Shown one piece after another: positions 55,454-64,000 of a DNA stretch of 64,000 nucleotides. The notes under the pieces are model-generated. The model saw only the letters and a program-made list of their open reading frames with translations. It did not search any database and had not been told where the DNA came from. The DNA is from Idiomarina seosinensis_A. GTDB lineage: Bacteria > Pseudomonadota > Gammaproteobacteria > Enterobacterales > Alteromonadaceae. Each line of letters begins with the position of its first letter. Positions within the stretch are counted from its first letter, which is position 1. The stretch covers positions 248,001-312,000 of the forward strand of contig NZ_CP085211.1 in assembly GCF_044797955.1 (NCBI RefSeq), written 5' to 3'. Both the position numbers and the translations under genes were made by a program.

Positions 55454-57902
55454 GAATAAACTCGCCGGTTTCTGGCAAAGCGTATCAACGCGTATTACGG
55501 CGGTGGTCGGCTTATCCGGCGTGGTCGTCTTCGGCCTGGTAGTGTGGCTAACCCTTTACCAGCAGCAGTCGGAAAACCGTCAGTTAGCAGAACAAGAGCT
55601 GCGAACTTTAGGTCTGGTTTCTCAGGCAACATTAAACCGTATTATTCGGTACGGCTACCCAGAACTGGTGCAGGAAGTCATTGCTGAACTCGAGGTGCAC
55701 CGCCGCGTGGTCCGCGCGCTCATTGTCAACGAGCAGGGTGCAGTCATTTATTCAACGGCAGCAGGAGAACTGCAGCAGTCACTCAGCGATCTGGACTTAC
55801 AGGTTCCCGCAGCGTTCATGAGCCCGGCCGCAAAGTATCCAGAGGTTAGCTATTATCCCGACTTTAATCGCTTTTACAGTAAACATCCGCTAGCGGGCGA
55901 GCCTGATGATACTTCAGACGTACGTAACTGGACATTGCTCGTCAGCTATCAGTTCGACGGAGGTATTGTTAATTCGATTCAGCAGAGGCAGCTGACCTTG
56001 CTCGGCGAACTGATACTAGTGCTTTTATTAGCCTCACTGTTGCGTGTTTACCTGCAACGTCGCCTGACCCGTCCACTGGAACACCTCAAAGCCGGGGTTG
56101 AACAATTAAAATACGGCAATGGCAAAGTCTCAATTAGGCTGCACGATAATGATGAGCTGGGCCAGATGGCGCGGATTATAGAAGGCGTCGCAAAAGACCG
56201 TGCACAGTACATACAGGAACTTAAAAACCTCAATACGGCGATAGAACAGAGTAATGAATGTGTGGTAATTACCAACATCGACAGCAAAATAGAATACGTT
56301 AATCGGGCTTTCACTCAGGTTAGCGGTTATTCCAAAGCCGAGCTTATCGGCCAGAACCCTAAAATGTTGCAGTCAGGGACTACCGCGCCGGCGGTTTATA
56401 AAAAGCTCTGGGAAACTCTAACTGCCGGTAAAACCTGGCGCGGAGAATTACTTAACAAACGCAAAGACGGTACCAACTATCTGGTCTGGGCGACGATTAC
56501 ACCGGTTGTTGATCACAACAATCAGCTCACCCATTTTATCGGCGTTGAAGAAGATATTACCGAACGCAAAGCCGATGAGGAAAAACTGCAATTTCTGGCT
56601 TATTACGAGCCGCTGACAGCGTTGCCAAATCGATTCCATTTAAATGAGCTGCTACAACAGACCTTGCAGTCCCATGACGGTCAGCACTTTGGCTCGTTGT
56701 TACTTATTGATATGGACAGGCTGCAGCACATCAATGACGCCCGAGGTTATGAATTCGGGAGCGAGTTAATAAAAGCGTTTGCTAAACGTCTGAAAAAGGA
56801 ATTAAAAGATCGCGAACACACGCTGGCTCACTTAGGTGCTGACGCTTTTGCGGTGTTATTGCCGGAAGAGTCGTTAAGTATAGCAGGTGCAAAACAAAAG
56901 GCCGAGGCTATCGGTAACCTGTTACTGGGTACCACCGAAGCACCTTTCCATATCGCTAACGAAGAGGTGAAAATATCGGCCAGTATCGGTTGCAGCATTT
57001 ACCCCGAAAGCCAGCAACAACAACACACCAGCAATACCGCGGAGCGGATTATCCGGTCTGCAGAAACGGCAATGCACAAAGCCAAACAACAGGGCGGAAA
57101 TAGCTTTTCGTTTTACAAGTCAACCTTCAGCCAACAGGTTCAGCAACAGTTTGAAATTGAAAAGAATTTAAGACAGGCCATACAAAACAACGAGCTTGAG
57201 CTCTATATCCAGTCGCAGTGTCTGAATAACGGTACCGTCATTAGTGGCGAAGCTTTGGTGCGCTGGCGTCATCCGCAACAAGGCATTGTATCGCCGGGCA
57301 AATTTATTCCGGTCGCGGAACAGTCCGATTTAATCGTAGCGGTTGATCGCTGGGTATTAACCCGTGTCTGTGAGCTACTGGCCGAGCTTCAGTTGCGGGG
57401 CAGGGAGCTGAGTATCAGTGTTAACATCAGCGCCCGCCATTTCCGAAAGTCGGATTTTGAAGACTGGATAGATGCGTTATTGTACGAGCATGGTGTCGAG
57501 CCAGCCATGCTGGTGCTGGAGGTGACCGAAGGGATACTAATTGACGATCTAGCCGATGTTGTAGTGAAAATGGAACGGCTGAGCTACAAAGGTCTGCAGT
57601 TTTCGATTGATGACTTTGGTACCGGCTATTCGTCTTTGGCTTACCTGAGTAAGCTGCCGGTCAGCGAGTTAAAAATTGATCAAAGCTTCGTGCGCGCGAT
57701 CGGCGATCGTAAATCCGGAGACGGTGTCATAGAGGCTGTCGTTTCTTTTGCCAATCATATGGATATGCGGGTGGTCGCTGAAGGCGTAGAAACCAAAAAA
57801 CAATGTGACTTTTTATTCAGTGCTGATGCCGATATTGTCTTACAGGGCTATTATTTTGCCCGCCCGGTAGCCGCAGCCACCTGGCAGGCATCGTTAACCT
57901 AA
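55443..57902 (+). CDS. Membrane EAL-domain protein with HAMP, PAS and degenerate GGDEF
   Basis: 819 residues. Transmembrane helices at about 16-37 and 176-198 flank a periplasmic domain (38-175). A HAMP linker (about 198-250), PAS/PAC (about 258-372, SNECVVITNIDSKIEYVNRA), GGDEF (about 380-550) and EAL (about 570-815) follow. The GGDEF site is GADAF (465-469), so cyclase activity is unlikely. EAL (603-605), the LEVTEG stretch, DDFGTGYSS and VAEGVET are kept, so c-di-GMP hydrolysis is likely. It overlaps the lipoprotein gene upstream, which suggests that a periplasmic ligand-binding partner controls it. Confidence 0.88.
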   Translation: MVNRNKLAGFWQSVSTRITAVVGLSGVVVFGLVVWLTLYQQQSENRQLAEQELRTLGLVSQATLNRIIRYGYPELVQEVIAELEVHRRVVRALIVNEQGAVIYSTAAGELQQSLSDLDLQVPAAFMSPAAKYPEVSYYPDFNRFYSKHPLAGEPDDTSDVRNWTLLVSYQFDGGIVNSIQQRQLTLLGELILVLLLASLLRVYLQRRLTRPLEHLKAGVEQLKYGNGKVSIRLHDNDELGQMARIIEGVAKDRAQYIQELKNLNTAIEQSNECVVITNIDSKIEYVNRAFTQVSGYSKAELIGQNPKMLQSGTTAPAVYKKLWETLTAGKTWRGELLNKRKDGTNYLVWATITPVVDHNNQLTHFIGVEEDITERKADEEKLQFLAYYEPLTALPNRFHLNELLQQTLQSHDGQHFGSLLLIDMDRLQHINDARGYEFGSELIKAFAKRLKKELKDREHTLAHLGADAFAVLLPEESLSIAGAKQKAEAIGNLLLGTTEAPFHIANEEVKISASIGCSIYPESQQQQHTSNTAERIIRSAETAMHKAKQQGGNSFSFYKSTFSQQVQQQFEIEKNLRQAIQNNELELYIQSQCLNNGTVISGEALVRWRHPQQGIVSPGKFIPVAEQSDLIVAVDRWVLTRVCELLAELQLRGRELSISVNISARHFRKSDFEDWIDALLYEHGVEPAMLVLEVTEGILIDDLADVVVKMERLSYKGLQFSIDDFGTGYSSLAYLSKLPVSELKIDQSFVRAIGDRKSGDGVIEAVVSFANHMDMRVVAEGVETKKQCDFLFSADADIVLQGYYFARPVAAATWQASLT

Positions 57903-57915
57903 GCCCTGAAACAAC

Positions 57916-59145
57916 TTAGTCCTGGTTAAGGCCGTATTGCGCTGCCAGTTTGTCGAAGTACGCTAAGTTTTGTTTTGTGTAGTCGCGCTTTTCGGTGTAA
58001 GCGCCGGCATAAAAATTCTTCTTAAACCCGTAAGCGACAATATCTTTCAGGCGCTGCAGCGGAATATCAAAGTTATCGACGGCTAACTGGTACTCATTGC
58101 TGACTGTGGTGCGTGATACCAGTCGGTTATCAGTACAAATAACGGTTGCCAGGCGATGCTCCAGCATGTGTTTAAAATTATGCTGCTTAATATCGCCAAT
58201 GGCCGGATTAGTCTGCAGGTTACTGGTTAAGCACACTTCAATCGCTATCCGCTGGTCGGCAATGTAAGAGGCCAGCTTCTCGCTGTAGGCCTGTGGGTCC
58301 TTAATATCGGCATCCTCGATCATCCCTGGCGAAAACAACGAGTAGCCATGACCTAAGCGATCGGCGTGACACTGGGTCAGGGCCTCGAAAATGCTCTCTG
58401 CGCCATAGGCCTCGCCCGCATGGGCCGTTTTCAATAAAAAGTTCTCGTGCGCGTACTCGTAGATGTCTTTAAACTGACGCGCCGGATAGCCAATTTCCTG
58501 GCCGGCAATATCCAGCCCGACAATTGGAAGACCTTCTTCATCGCGCATACGGACGCTGGCACGCACCAGTTCCATGGCTGCGGTTCGTATGACTTGCATA
58601 GGCTCGAAGTCACGCAGCTGCTGGAACAACTGTGTGTAGTATGGTGAAAAGCCTTTTTTACCAAACATCCGCATGGCACAGTTGATAATGCCATAATGAA
58701 ATGGCGGCTTGTCGCCGTTAATCACATCAGTTTGCCGGTTGTACTCATTTTTCGCGCGACTTAAGCCATCGTTGACTACCCGCATGATGGTGTCAAAAGT
58801 AACCCCATTGGCCGGATTCATCAATAACTGTGGTGCGAACCTCACCTCAATATAGTTAACGCCTTCCTGCTGATTATCAATCGCAAGCTCATAGGCGGCT
58901 TGCTCCAGATTCTCCAGATCGCGTAACACTGCGCAGGTGTACTGAAAACCATTCAGATACTCGCCCAGGTTGTTGTAGTGCGATTTAAAAACCTTTTCGA
59001 ATAAACCCTCTTCGGTATAACTGGGCAGTTCGATATCGGCGCGTCTGGCCATATCAATCAGACTACTAACACGCAGACTGCCGTCTAAATGCAGGTGCAA
59101 ATCAGCTTTGGGAATGGCTTTAATAAATTCAGCGGGGTATTGCAT
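57916..59145 (-). CDS. Adenosine deaminase
   Basis: 409 residues, longer than E. coli Add (333). Metal and catalytic motifs: KADLHLHLDGS, KTAHAGEAYG and RLGHGYSL. The late motif is TDNR (CTDNRLVSRTTVSNEYQ) instead of the TDDP of the E. coli and animal enzymes; the same TDNR is, to my recollection, found in an actinobacterial subclass. It probably converts adenosine to inosine, but adenine or another nucleoside cannot be excluded. Divergent from tdk. Confidence 0.82.
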   Translation of the reverse strand: MQYPAEFIKAIPKADLHLHLDGSLRVSSLIDMARRADIELPSYTEEGLFEKVFKSHYNNLGEYLNGFQYTCAVLRDLENLEQAAYELAIDNQQEGVNYIEVRFAPQLLMNPANGVTFDTIMRVVNDGLSRAKNEYNRQTDVINGDKPPFHYGIINCAMRMFGKKGFSPYYTQLFQQLRDFEPMQVIRTAAMELVRASVRMRDEEGLPIVGLDIAGQEIGYPARQFKDIYEYAHENFLLKTAHAGEAYGAESIFEALTQCHADRLGHGYSLFSPGMIEDADIKDPQAYSEKLASYIADQRIAIEVCLTSNLQTNPAIGDIKQHNFKHMLEHRLATVICTDNRLVSRTTVSNEYQLAVDNFDIPLQRLKDIVAYGFKKNFYAGAYTEKRDYTKQNLAYFDKLAAQYGLNQD

Positions 59146-59228
59146 AAACGAGGCTCCTCGGTAAAACTGATGATGAGCATAATGACATAAATACTTTTTT
59201 CCATACAGTCATCAGAAAAAGAAACGCT

Positions 59229-59810
59229 ATGGCCTCCTTGTATTTTACTTACTCGGCGATGAATGCCGGCAAAAGCACGTCGCTGTTACAAGTGGCGCAC
59301 AATTACGAAGAGCGGAACCAGTCGGTTTTATTAATGACACCGCTTATTGATGATCGCAGCGGCGCCGGGACGATCGCTTCGCGACTGGGAATAAGCCGTT
59401 CGGCAATAAGTTTTACCAGTCAGTGCAATTTGGTGGATAAGGTTCTCTGCCAGCATCACCAGCAGCCGGTCGACTGCCTGTTACTTGATGAGGCACAATT
59501 TCTGACAGAACAACAGGTCTGGCAGCTCAGTAGCCTGGTGGACCGCTATGATATTCCGGTAATGTGCTATGGCATCCGGACTGACGCTTTTGGCAATGCC
59601 TTCCCCGGCAGCGCCGTACTGCTGGCGGTGGCAGATAAACTGATTGAGATGAAGACCATTTGCTATTGTGGACGCAAAGCCACCATGTCGTTGCGCGTGG
59701 ATGCAGACGGCGAAGCGGTTACTATGGGTCAGCAAATTGCCATTGGTGGTAATGAGCGTTATTTATCCTGTTGCCGCAAACACTGGAAAGAAGCGATGGG
59801 AATTGGTTAG
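59229..59810 (+). CDS. tdk: Thymidine kinase
   Basis: 193 residues. P-loop YSAMNAGKSTSLLQ, DEAQFL, YGIRTDAFG and two Cys pairs (CYCGRKATMSLR, CCRKHW) that bind the structural zinc. Standard type II bacterial enzyme that phosphorylates thymidine. Confidence 0.95.
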   Translation: MASLYFTYSAMNAGKSTSLLQVAHNYEERNQSVLLMTPLIDDRSGAGTIASRLGISRSAISFTSQCNLVDKVLCQHHQQPVDCLLLDEAQFLTEQQVWQLSSLVDRYDIPVMCYGIRTDAFGNAFPGSAVLLAVADKLIEMKTICYCGRKATMSLRVDADGEAVTMGQQIAIGGNERYLSCCRKHWKEAMGIG

Positions 59811-59837
59811 ACAGCCTATGGTTAAAACGCCTATAAT
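59808..59837 (+). promoter_or_regulatory. Candidate pyrC promoter
   Basis: TAGACA (59808-59813) and a perfect TATAAT (59832-59837) are 18 bases apart, ending about 30 bases before the pyrC start. The -35 overlaps the end of tdk. No CTP-sensing hairpin like that of E. coli pyrC was recognised. Confidence 0.5.
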
Positions 59838-59870
59838 TGCGACATCTTAAGCAATGATAAAGGCGCACTC

Positions 59871-60911
59871 ATGCAACAGCTGACATTAATTCGCCCTGAT
59901 GACTGGCATCTTCATTTACGTGACGGCGCGTTATTGAACAGCACTGTGCCAGCGTCGGCCCGGGTTTTTAACCGCGCTGTGATTATGCCTAATCTGGTCC
60001 CGCCAGTAACCACAGTCGCTATGGCGCTGGATTACCGGCAGCGAATCATGTCAGCTTTACCGCCCTCCATGAGCTTTGAACCCATGATGGCCCTTTACTT
60101 GACGGCTGAAACCAGTGCCGCCGAAGTGGCGAAAGCCGCCAGCGATCCGCATATCATTGGTTTTAAACTTTACCCGTCGGGGGCGACCACTAACTCTGCC
60201 GCCGGGGTTAAGTCTGTAGAAGCGCTGGCGCCGGTTTTGGAAGCTATGCAGGAACATCAGGTACCATTGCTGGTTCACGGTGAGGTAACTGACGGCGATA
60301 TCGATATTTTTGACCGCGAAAAGGTTTTTATCGATCGTCACCTGGTGCCAATAACCACACAATTTCCGGCGTTGTCGCTGGTACTTGAACACATCACCAC
60401 CGGCGATGCGGTGGACTTTGTCAGCCAGGCTAACGATAAGGTCGCAGCGACCATAACCCCACAGCATCTGTTAATGAACCGTAATGACCTGCTGGTTGGC
60501 GGCGTACGCCCTCACAACTACTGTCTGCCGATTTTAAAGCGTCGCGAACATCAGCAGCGTTTGCAGCAGGCGGCTTTGTCCGGCAGTCCGAAATTTTTCC
60601 TCGGTACCGATTCCGCCCCCCATGTGAAAGCGAACAAAGAAACCTCCTGTGGCTGTGCCGGCTGTTATTCAGCGCCGGCTGCGATTGAGTTGTATGCGGA
60701 GTTTTTTAGTCAGCATGATGCGTTGGATAAACTGGAGAACTTTGCATCACGTTTTGGTGCAGAATTTTATGGTCTGCCGTTAAATCAGCAGCGACTGACG
60801 TTAACGCGCAGTGAATGGGCGGTTCCGCAAAGTTTAGAAACCGCTGACGGTAGCATCGTGCCGTATTATGCCGGGCAGTCATTGCAATGGCAGCTGGCAG
60901 AACTAGGCTGA
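59871..60911 (+). CDS. pyrC: Dihydroorotase PyrC
   Basis: 346 residues, matching the E. coli type. RPDDWHLHLRDG holds two zinc-binding His, GFKLYPSGATTNS the bridging Lys, and FLGTDSAPH the catalytic Asp. It cyclises carbamoyl-aspartate in pyrimidine synthesis. Confidence 0.95.
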   Translation: MQQLTLIRPDDWHLHLRDGALLNSTVPASARVFNRAVIMPNLVPPVTTVAMALDYRQRIMSALPPSMSFEPMMALYLTAETSAAEVAKAASDPHIIGFKLYPSGATTNSAAGVKSVEALAPVLEAMQEHQVPLLVHGEVTDGDIDIFDREKVFIDRHLVPITTQFPALSLVLEHITTGDAVDFVSQANDKVAATITPQHLLMNRNDLLVGGVRPHNYCLPILKRREHQQRLQQAALSGSPKFFLGTDSAPHVKANKETSCGCAGCYSAPAAIELYAEFFSQHDALDKLENFASRFGAEFYGLPLNQQRLTLTRSEWAVPQSLETADGSIVPYYAGQSLQWQLAELG

Positions 60912-60991
60912 ACATAATTTGTTGTCTTTTATTAACTTTACTGTAAAATCTTCGAGTATAACTATAACAAAAATTGAATAGAGGAAGAATA

Positions 60992-61939
60992 GTGCGGTTC
61001 GGAGCGTCTCGTGCGCGTTCTGGTGAATACCGGATAATCTTACATTGGGGAACCCACCAGCTGCGACTACTTGTGTTGCGGCATACAAAGCATGAACAGC
61101 AGCCTGAAGTCGTAATAAACGATACCTTCAAAATTTCATCCAGCGATTTTTCTGACGCCTTGCAGCGTTGCTCGCAGAAGTACCATAAGCTCGATCTTGC
61201 CCATTCACCCACCGAATTGTTATTAGGTATTGGCCATTATCAGGCGATCGCGGTCGATCGCCCTGATTTGCCCGAGCAGGATATTGCCCCCGGACTGGCT
61301 TTTCAACTGGGCGAACTGGTTGAACTACAGCCGGAAGATATGGTGACGGATTACTACGAATTGCCCTATCAGCCTTCCGGTCAGGATAAAATCATAGCGA
61401 TTGTAGCCAACAAAAACGAACTGAGCGAATGGATCCAGGCGGCTATGAAGCTCGACTGGGATGTCACAAAAATATCCATCGTCGAATTGCAGTTAAAAAA
61501 GTTGCATGATGCAGCAGATAGAGCCCGCTTGTATGTTTACCCTCTCGATAATGGCGGCTACCTGGCACAAATTTATCAACAGGGACAGCTTTGCTTCTCG
61601 CGGGCATTGCGGGGCCTTAAGTCAATTAGCGATTATAGTAAGGATGAAATCGAGGTGGGTGCGCTAGAACCTATGGCTACCGAGCTACAGCGTTCTATGG
61701 ATTATTTTGAAAGCCAGCTACGCCAACCGCCGGTAAAAAATGTCTGTTTAGCAATTAAACACCCACAGATGGACGCGGTAACCAAGGCACTGGAAGACTT
61801 ACTGGCGGTTGATGTCGGCATGTTCGATTATTTGCCCTGGATGAGTGAGTTGTGCGAAGGTGACTTAAGCGATATTGAAGCGCTGGCTGCGGTGTTGCCG
61901 GATGAAAATGAGCAGTCTCAACAGGAGGCGTCATCATGA
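60992..61939 (+). CDS. mshI: MSHA pilus biogenesis protein MshI (PilM-like)
   Basis: 315 residues from the GTG at 60992, chosen because GAGGAAG (60981-60987) is well placed; a TTG at 60974 would add six residues and has no such site. The N-terminal RSGEYRIILHWGTHQLRLLV and the order of downstream genes identify the PilM-like cytoplasmic subunit of the mannose-sensitive haemagglutinin pilus platform. A possible promoter lies in 60919-60949 (TTGTTG with TGTAAA 17 bases later). In Vibrio and Shewanella, mshH (csrD) usually precedes it; here the preceding gene is pyrC. The next gene overlaps as ATGA. Confidence 0.82.
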   Translation: MRFGASRARSGEYRIILHWGTHQLRLLVLRHTKHEQQPEVVINDTFKISSSDFSDALQRCSQKYHKLDLAHSPTELLLGIGHYQAIAVDRPDLPEQDIAPGLAFQLGELVELQPEDMVTDYYELPYQPSGQDKIIAIVANKNELSEWIQAAMKLDWDVTKISIVELQLKKLHDAADRARLYVYPLDNGGYLAQIYQQGQLCFSRALRGLKSISDYSKDEIEVGALEPMATELQRSMDYFESQLRQPPVKNVCLAIKHPQMDAVTKALEDLLAVDVGMFDYLPWMSELCEGDLSDIEALAAVLPDENEQSQQEASS

Positions 61940-62574
61940 AGCAAAACGTTAACCTGTTGCGCGCCGAACTGAAACCTACGGTCCAGCGCATTACATTGCC
62001 GCGGGTGGTGGCCATTGGCCTGGCGCTTATGGTGCTCAGCAGTTTAGGCTGGGCTTATACCGCCTGGCTTAATGACGGAAGCCAGCAAACTCTTAAAACG
62101 GTTAACCAGCGTCTTGAGCAGACCCAACAACAGCAACAACAGTTGCAGCAACAGCTGGATGACCGCCAGCCCAGTCAGCAACTGCTAGAGCGGTCGGAAC
62201 AGCTGGATGAACAAATCAGCGCCCAACGACAATTAAATCAACGCTTAGAGGGGCAAAAACCCGAGCAGCTTACACTGCCTGATCGGTTAATGGCAGAGCT
62301 GTATGCAGTGGATATTGAAGGCCTCTGGCTGACTGAGTTTTCGTCCAGTCGTGCCGGAGTCTCGTTAACCGGCAAGGCGATACAAGCCAACTTATTACCG
62401 CGCTGGATGCGCCGTTTTCAGCAGCAACAGTTGCTGGCGCGCAGCCGTTTTGCAGTGGTGGATCTGGACAACGATGAACAGGGTTACCAGACCTTCAGCC
62501 TGAGTAATACGCTGGCCAGCGAAAGCGATAGCTCTGGTGATGCTTCCGGTGCACCGGAACAGGAGGGGCAGTAA
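61936..62574 (+). CDS. MSHA biogenesis protein, PilN-like (MshI2)
   Basis: 212 residues. A short basic N-terminus with KQNVNLLRAELKP, one transmembrane helix (about 22-42), a Gln-rich coiled coil (about 50-100) and a periplasmic domain (PDRLMAELYAVDIEGLWLTE) are the PilN/MshI2 layout. Forms the inner-membrane alignment complex with MshJ. Overlaps mshI and mshJ by 4 and 1 bases. Confidence 0.8.
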   Translation: MKQNVNLLRAELKPTVQRITLPRVVAIGLALMVLSSLGWAYTAWLNDGSQQTLKTVNQRLEQTQQQQQQLQQQLDDRQPSQQLLERSEQLDEQISAQRQLNQRLEGQKPEQLTLPDRLMAELYAVDIEGLWLTEFSSSRAGVSLTGKAIQANLLPRWMRRFQQQQLLARSRFAVVDLDNDEQGYQTFSLSNTLASESDSSGDASGAPEQEGQ

Positions 62575-63215
62575 TGGAATCGCTGCTGCAGCAATGGCAA
62601 ACCTGGAGTGAAAAGTTCCGCGATCAGCCTCGTGAGCGGCGTATATTAATTGCTGTCGCAATTTGGCTTCTGGTCAGTCTGCCGTTGTTGAGTTACGGGC
62701 TTATGCCCAATTTACAGGCTAAGCAAAGTGCTGAGCAAGAAGCTCAGACCGCGCAACAGCAAATTGCACAGTTAAAAAATACGATAGAGCAACTGCAGCA
62801 AAAACTGAAGACGAATGTTGATAAGCCGGTACTGGAGCAAATTGAGCGGAAAAGTCGGCGCCTGGATGCGGTAAAACAAGAAACGGATCAATATACCTTA
62901 CTGGACAAGACACAGCGGCAGCAGTTTTTGCAGGACAGTTTGAGTTACACTGATGCCATCGATCTGTTACAGCTGGAATCAAGTTCACCTGAGCGGTTGT
63001 CAGATGAGTCCTCGGCGAGCTTATACCAGCATCGGATTTCGGCCATTTATCAGGGCAACTTTAGCGAACTGATGGTGTTTTTTAAACAGTTGCGGCAGCA
63101 GCACCCTAACGTGCAGTGGTTTTCTTTTGACTACCAGGTAATGGACTACCCGCAAGCGGAAGCCCGTATCGTCTGGCAACTGCTAAGTACCGATAAGGAG
63201 ATTATCGGTGGTTAA
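62574..63215 (+). CDS. mshJ: MSHA biogenesis protein MshJ (PilO-like)
   Basis: 213 residues. One helix (about 25-45), a long coiled coil (about 48-110, Gln/Lys-rich) and a C-terminal ferredoxin-like part (MVFFKQLRQQHPNVQWFSFD). This is the PilO-like partner of the PilN-like protein. mshK starts 8 bases before its stop. Confidence 0.8.
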   Translation: MESLLQQWQTWSEKFRDQPRERRILIAVAIWLLVSLPLLSYGLMPNLQAKQSAEQEAQTAQQQIAQLKNTIEQLQQKLKTNVDKPVLEQIERKSRRLDAVKQETDQYTLLDKTQRQQFLQDSLSYTDAIDLLQLESSSPERLSDESSASLYQHRISAIYQGNFSELMVFFKQLRQQHPNVQWFSFDYQVMDYPQAEARIVWQLLSTDKEIIGG

Positions 63216-63555
63216 GCAGGCAATCACAGTCATTAGCGGGCTTGCTGCGCTGGTGGCGTTTACGGCCGGAGCCGGCGACCCGACCCGGCCGCATGACTGG
63301 AGCGCCAGTCAGACCGTAGCAACTGCCACAGCTGAGGAACAGCTACAGCTGACACAAATTATAGCCTTTGCGGATAAGCGTTATGCAATGATCAATGGCC
63401 AGCGATATCAGCTCGGCAGCCGCGTTGGTGGCTACCGGATTGTTGCTATCGAAAATCAACGCGTGCGGCTGCAAAACGCCGACCAGGAGTTACAGTTGAG
63501 CCTATTCAGTGACGATATCAAAACACGAACGGTAACCGGTGGAGAGCCGCAATGA
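63208..63555 (+). CDS. mshK: MSHA biogenesis protein MshK (PilP-like)
   Basis: 115 residues with a signal peptide (ITVISGLAALVAFTAGA) followed by DPTRPHDW, the family's hallmark start, and LTQIIAFADKRYAMINGQRY. A small PilP-like protein that links the inner-membrane platform to the secretin. GTG start. mshL overlaps by 4 bases (ATGA). Confidence 0.8.
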   Translation: MVKQAITVISGLAALVAFTAGAGDPTRPHDWSASQTVATATAEEQLQLTQIIAFADKRYAMINGQRYQLGSRVGGYRIVAIENQRVRLQNADQELQLSLFSDDIKTRTVTGGEPQ

Positions 63556-64000
63556 GAGCATTGCTCAGTTTATTAACACTCAGCTTATTGGCCGCTTGCG
63601 CTTACCAGCCCAGCCACTCCCCCTCCGAAGCGTATCGTGCAATGGAGCCCCAGCAACCCGGTACTGCTGGTGACGGCGCCGCAGAGCAGTCCGGCGACAA
63701 TGAGATACCCGATGATGTGATGGCCTTTTTAACCCAGCCAACGGCAGAAAACGCAACAGGCTCGGTGCTTGAAGAGCCGCGCTTTGTGCTGCAGGCAAAT
63801 GATATTGATGCAACCGAGTTTTTTTACAGTCTGACGGTCGATACGCCGTACAATATTATCGTCCACCCGGACGTTAAGGGATCGATTTCAGTGGACCTGA
63901 AGGACGTCACTATTCAGGAGACCCTGGATGTCATCGAAGATACCTATGGTTATGAAATAAAACAAAACGGACGCATGATTCAGGTGTTCCCCACTGGCGT
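63552..64000 (+). CDS. mshL: MSHA pilus secretin MshL (5' part, cut by window end)
   Basis: The 149 codons present start MRALLSLLTLSLLAAC, a lipoprotein signal with lipobox LLAAC (Cys16). After a disordered Ser/Pro/Gln stretch, a secretin N-terminal (STN) domain begins (FSVLQANDIDAT-like, here FVLQANDIDATEFFYSLTVD and YNIIVHPDVKGSISVDLKDV). MshL forms the outer-membrane pore for the MSHA pilus. The gene continues beyond 64000. Confidence 0.85.
   Translation, partial: MRALLSLLTLSLLAACAYQPSHSPSEAYRAMEPQQPGTAGDGAAEQSGDNEIPDDVMAFLTQPTAENATGSVLEEPRFVLQANDIDATEFFYSLTVDTPYNIIVHPDVKGSISVDLKDVTIQETLDVIEDTYGYEIKQNGRMIQVFPTG

Noticed and set aside
62101..62240. CAG/CAA-rich stretches in the PilN-like gene that look like a short repeat array.
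   Set aside because: They encode a Gln-rich coiled coil in frame, with no regular spacer, so they are not a CRISPR array or tandem repeat.

Overview
The window is an ordinary chromosomal segment of a gammaproteobacterium, with no phage, insertion sequence or CRISPR array visible. Protein content and gene order (MSHA pilus genes, tRNA-Trp next to secE, the yheSTU set, an MFS gene between uvrA and ssb, several GGDEF/EAL proteins, mid-range GC) best fit a marine Alteromonadales bacterium, probably of the Idiomarina type. The family-level call is an inference from content, not a computed placement.

Layout: (1) 1-12405 holds tex and greB on the minus strand. A five-gene accessory block follows: a sensor-type EAL protein, an RND adaptor and pump, and a small K+ channel-like protein. 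Then comes ompR-envZ. (2) 12493-17279 holds nudE, cysQ and, mostly on the minus strand, yheU-yheT-yheS, then yheV. (3) 17326-28621 is the classical nnr-tsaE-amiB-mutL-miaA-hfq-hflX-hflK-hflC-purA cluster, closely packed. (4) 28738-47217 is the translation/transcription core: four tRNAs and tuf copy 1, tRNA-Trp, secE-nusG, rplKA, rplJL, rpoBC, rpsL-rpsG-fusA and tuf copy 2. Several autogenous-control leaders, strong sigma-70 promoters and attenuators can be read here. (5) 47299-57902 holds an orphan solute-binding protein, glutaminase, a thioesterase, uvrA, a YajR-like MFS protein, ssb, and a lipoprotein solute-binding protein overlapping a membrane EAL protein. (6) 57916-60911 is nucleotide metabolism (adenosine deaminase, thymidine kinase, dihydroorotase). 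(7) 60992-64000 is the start of the MSHA type IV pilus operon (mshI, an mshI2/PilN-like gene, mshJ, mshK, mshL), cut by the window end.

Most of the window is conserved housekeeping sequence. The points most worth a second look are two solute-binding-protein/EAL signalling modules with degenerate GGDEF sites; the RND pump translationally coupled to a K+ channel-like protein and inserted into the tex-greB/ompR-envZ neighbourhood; two competing RNA pairings between rpsL and rpsG, one of which covers the rpsG ribosome binding site; and two almost identical tuf genes whose identity runs through the shared terminator. I found no clearly new defence or mobile system.
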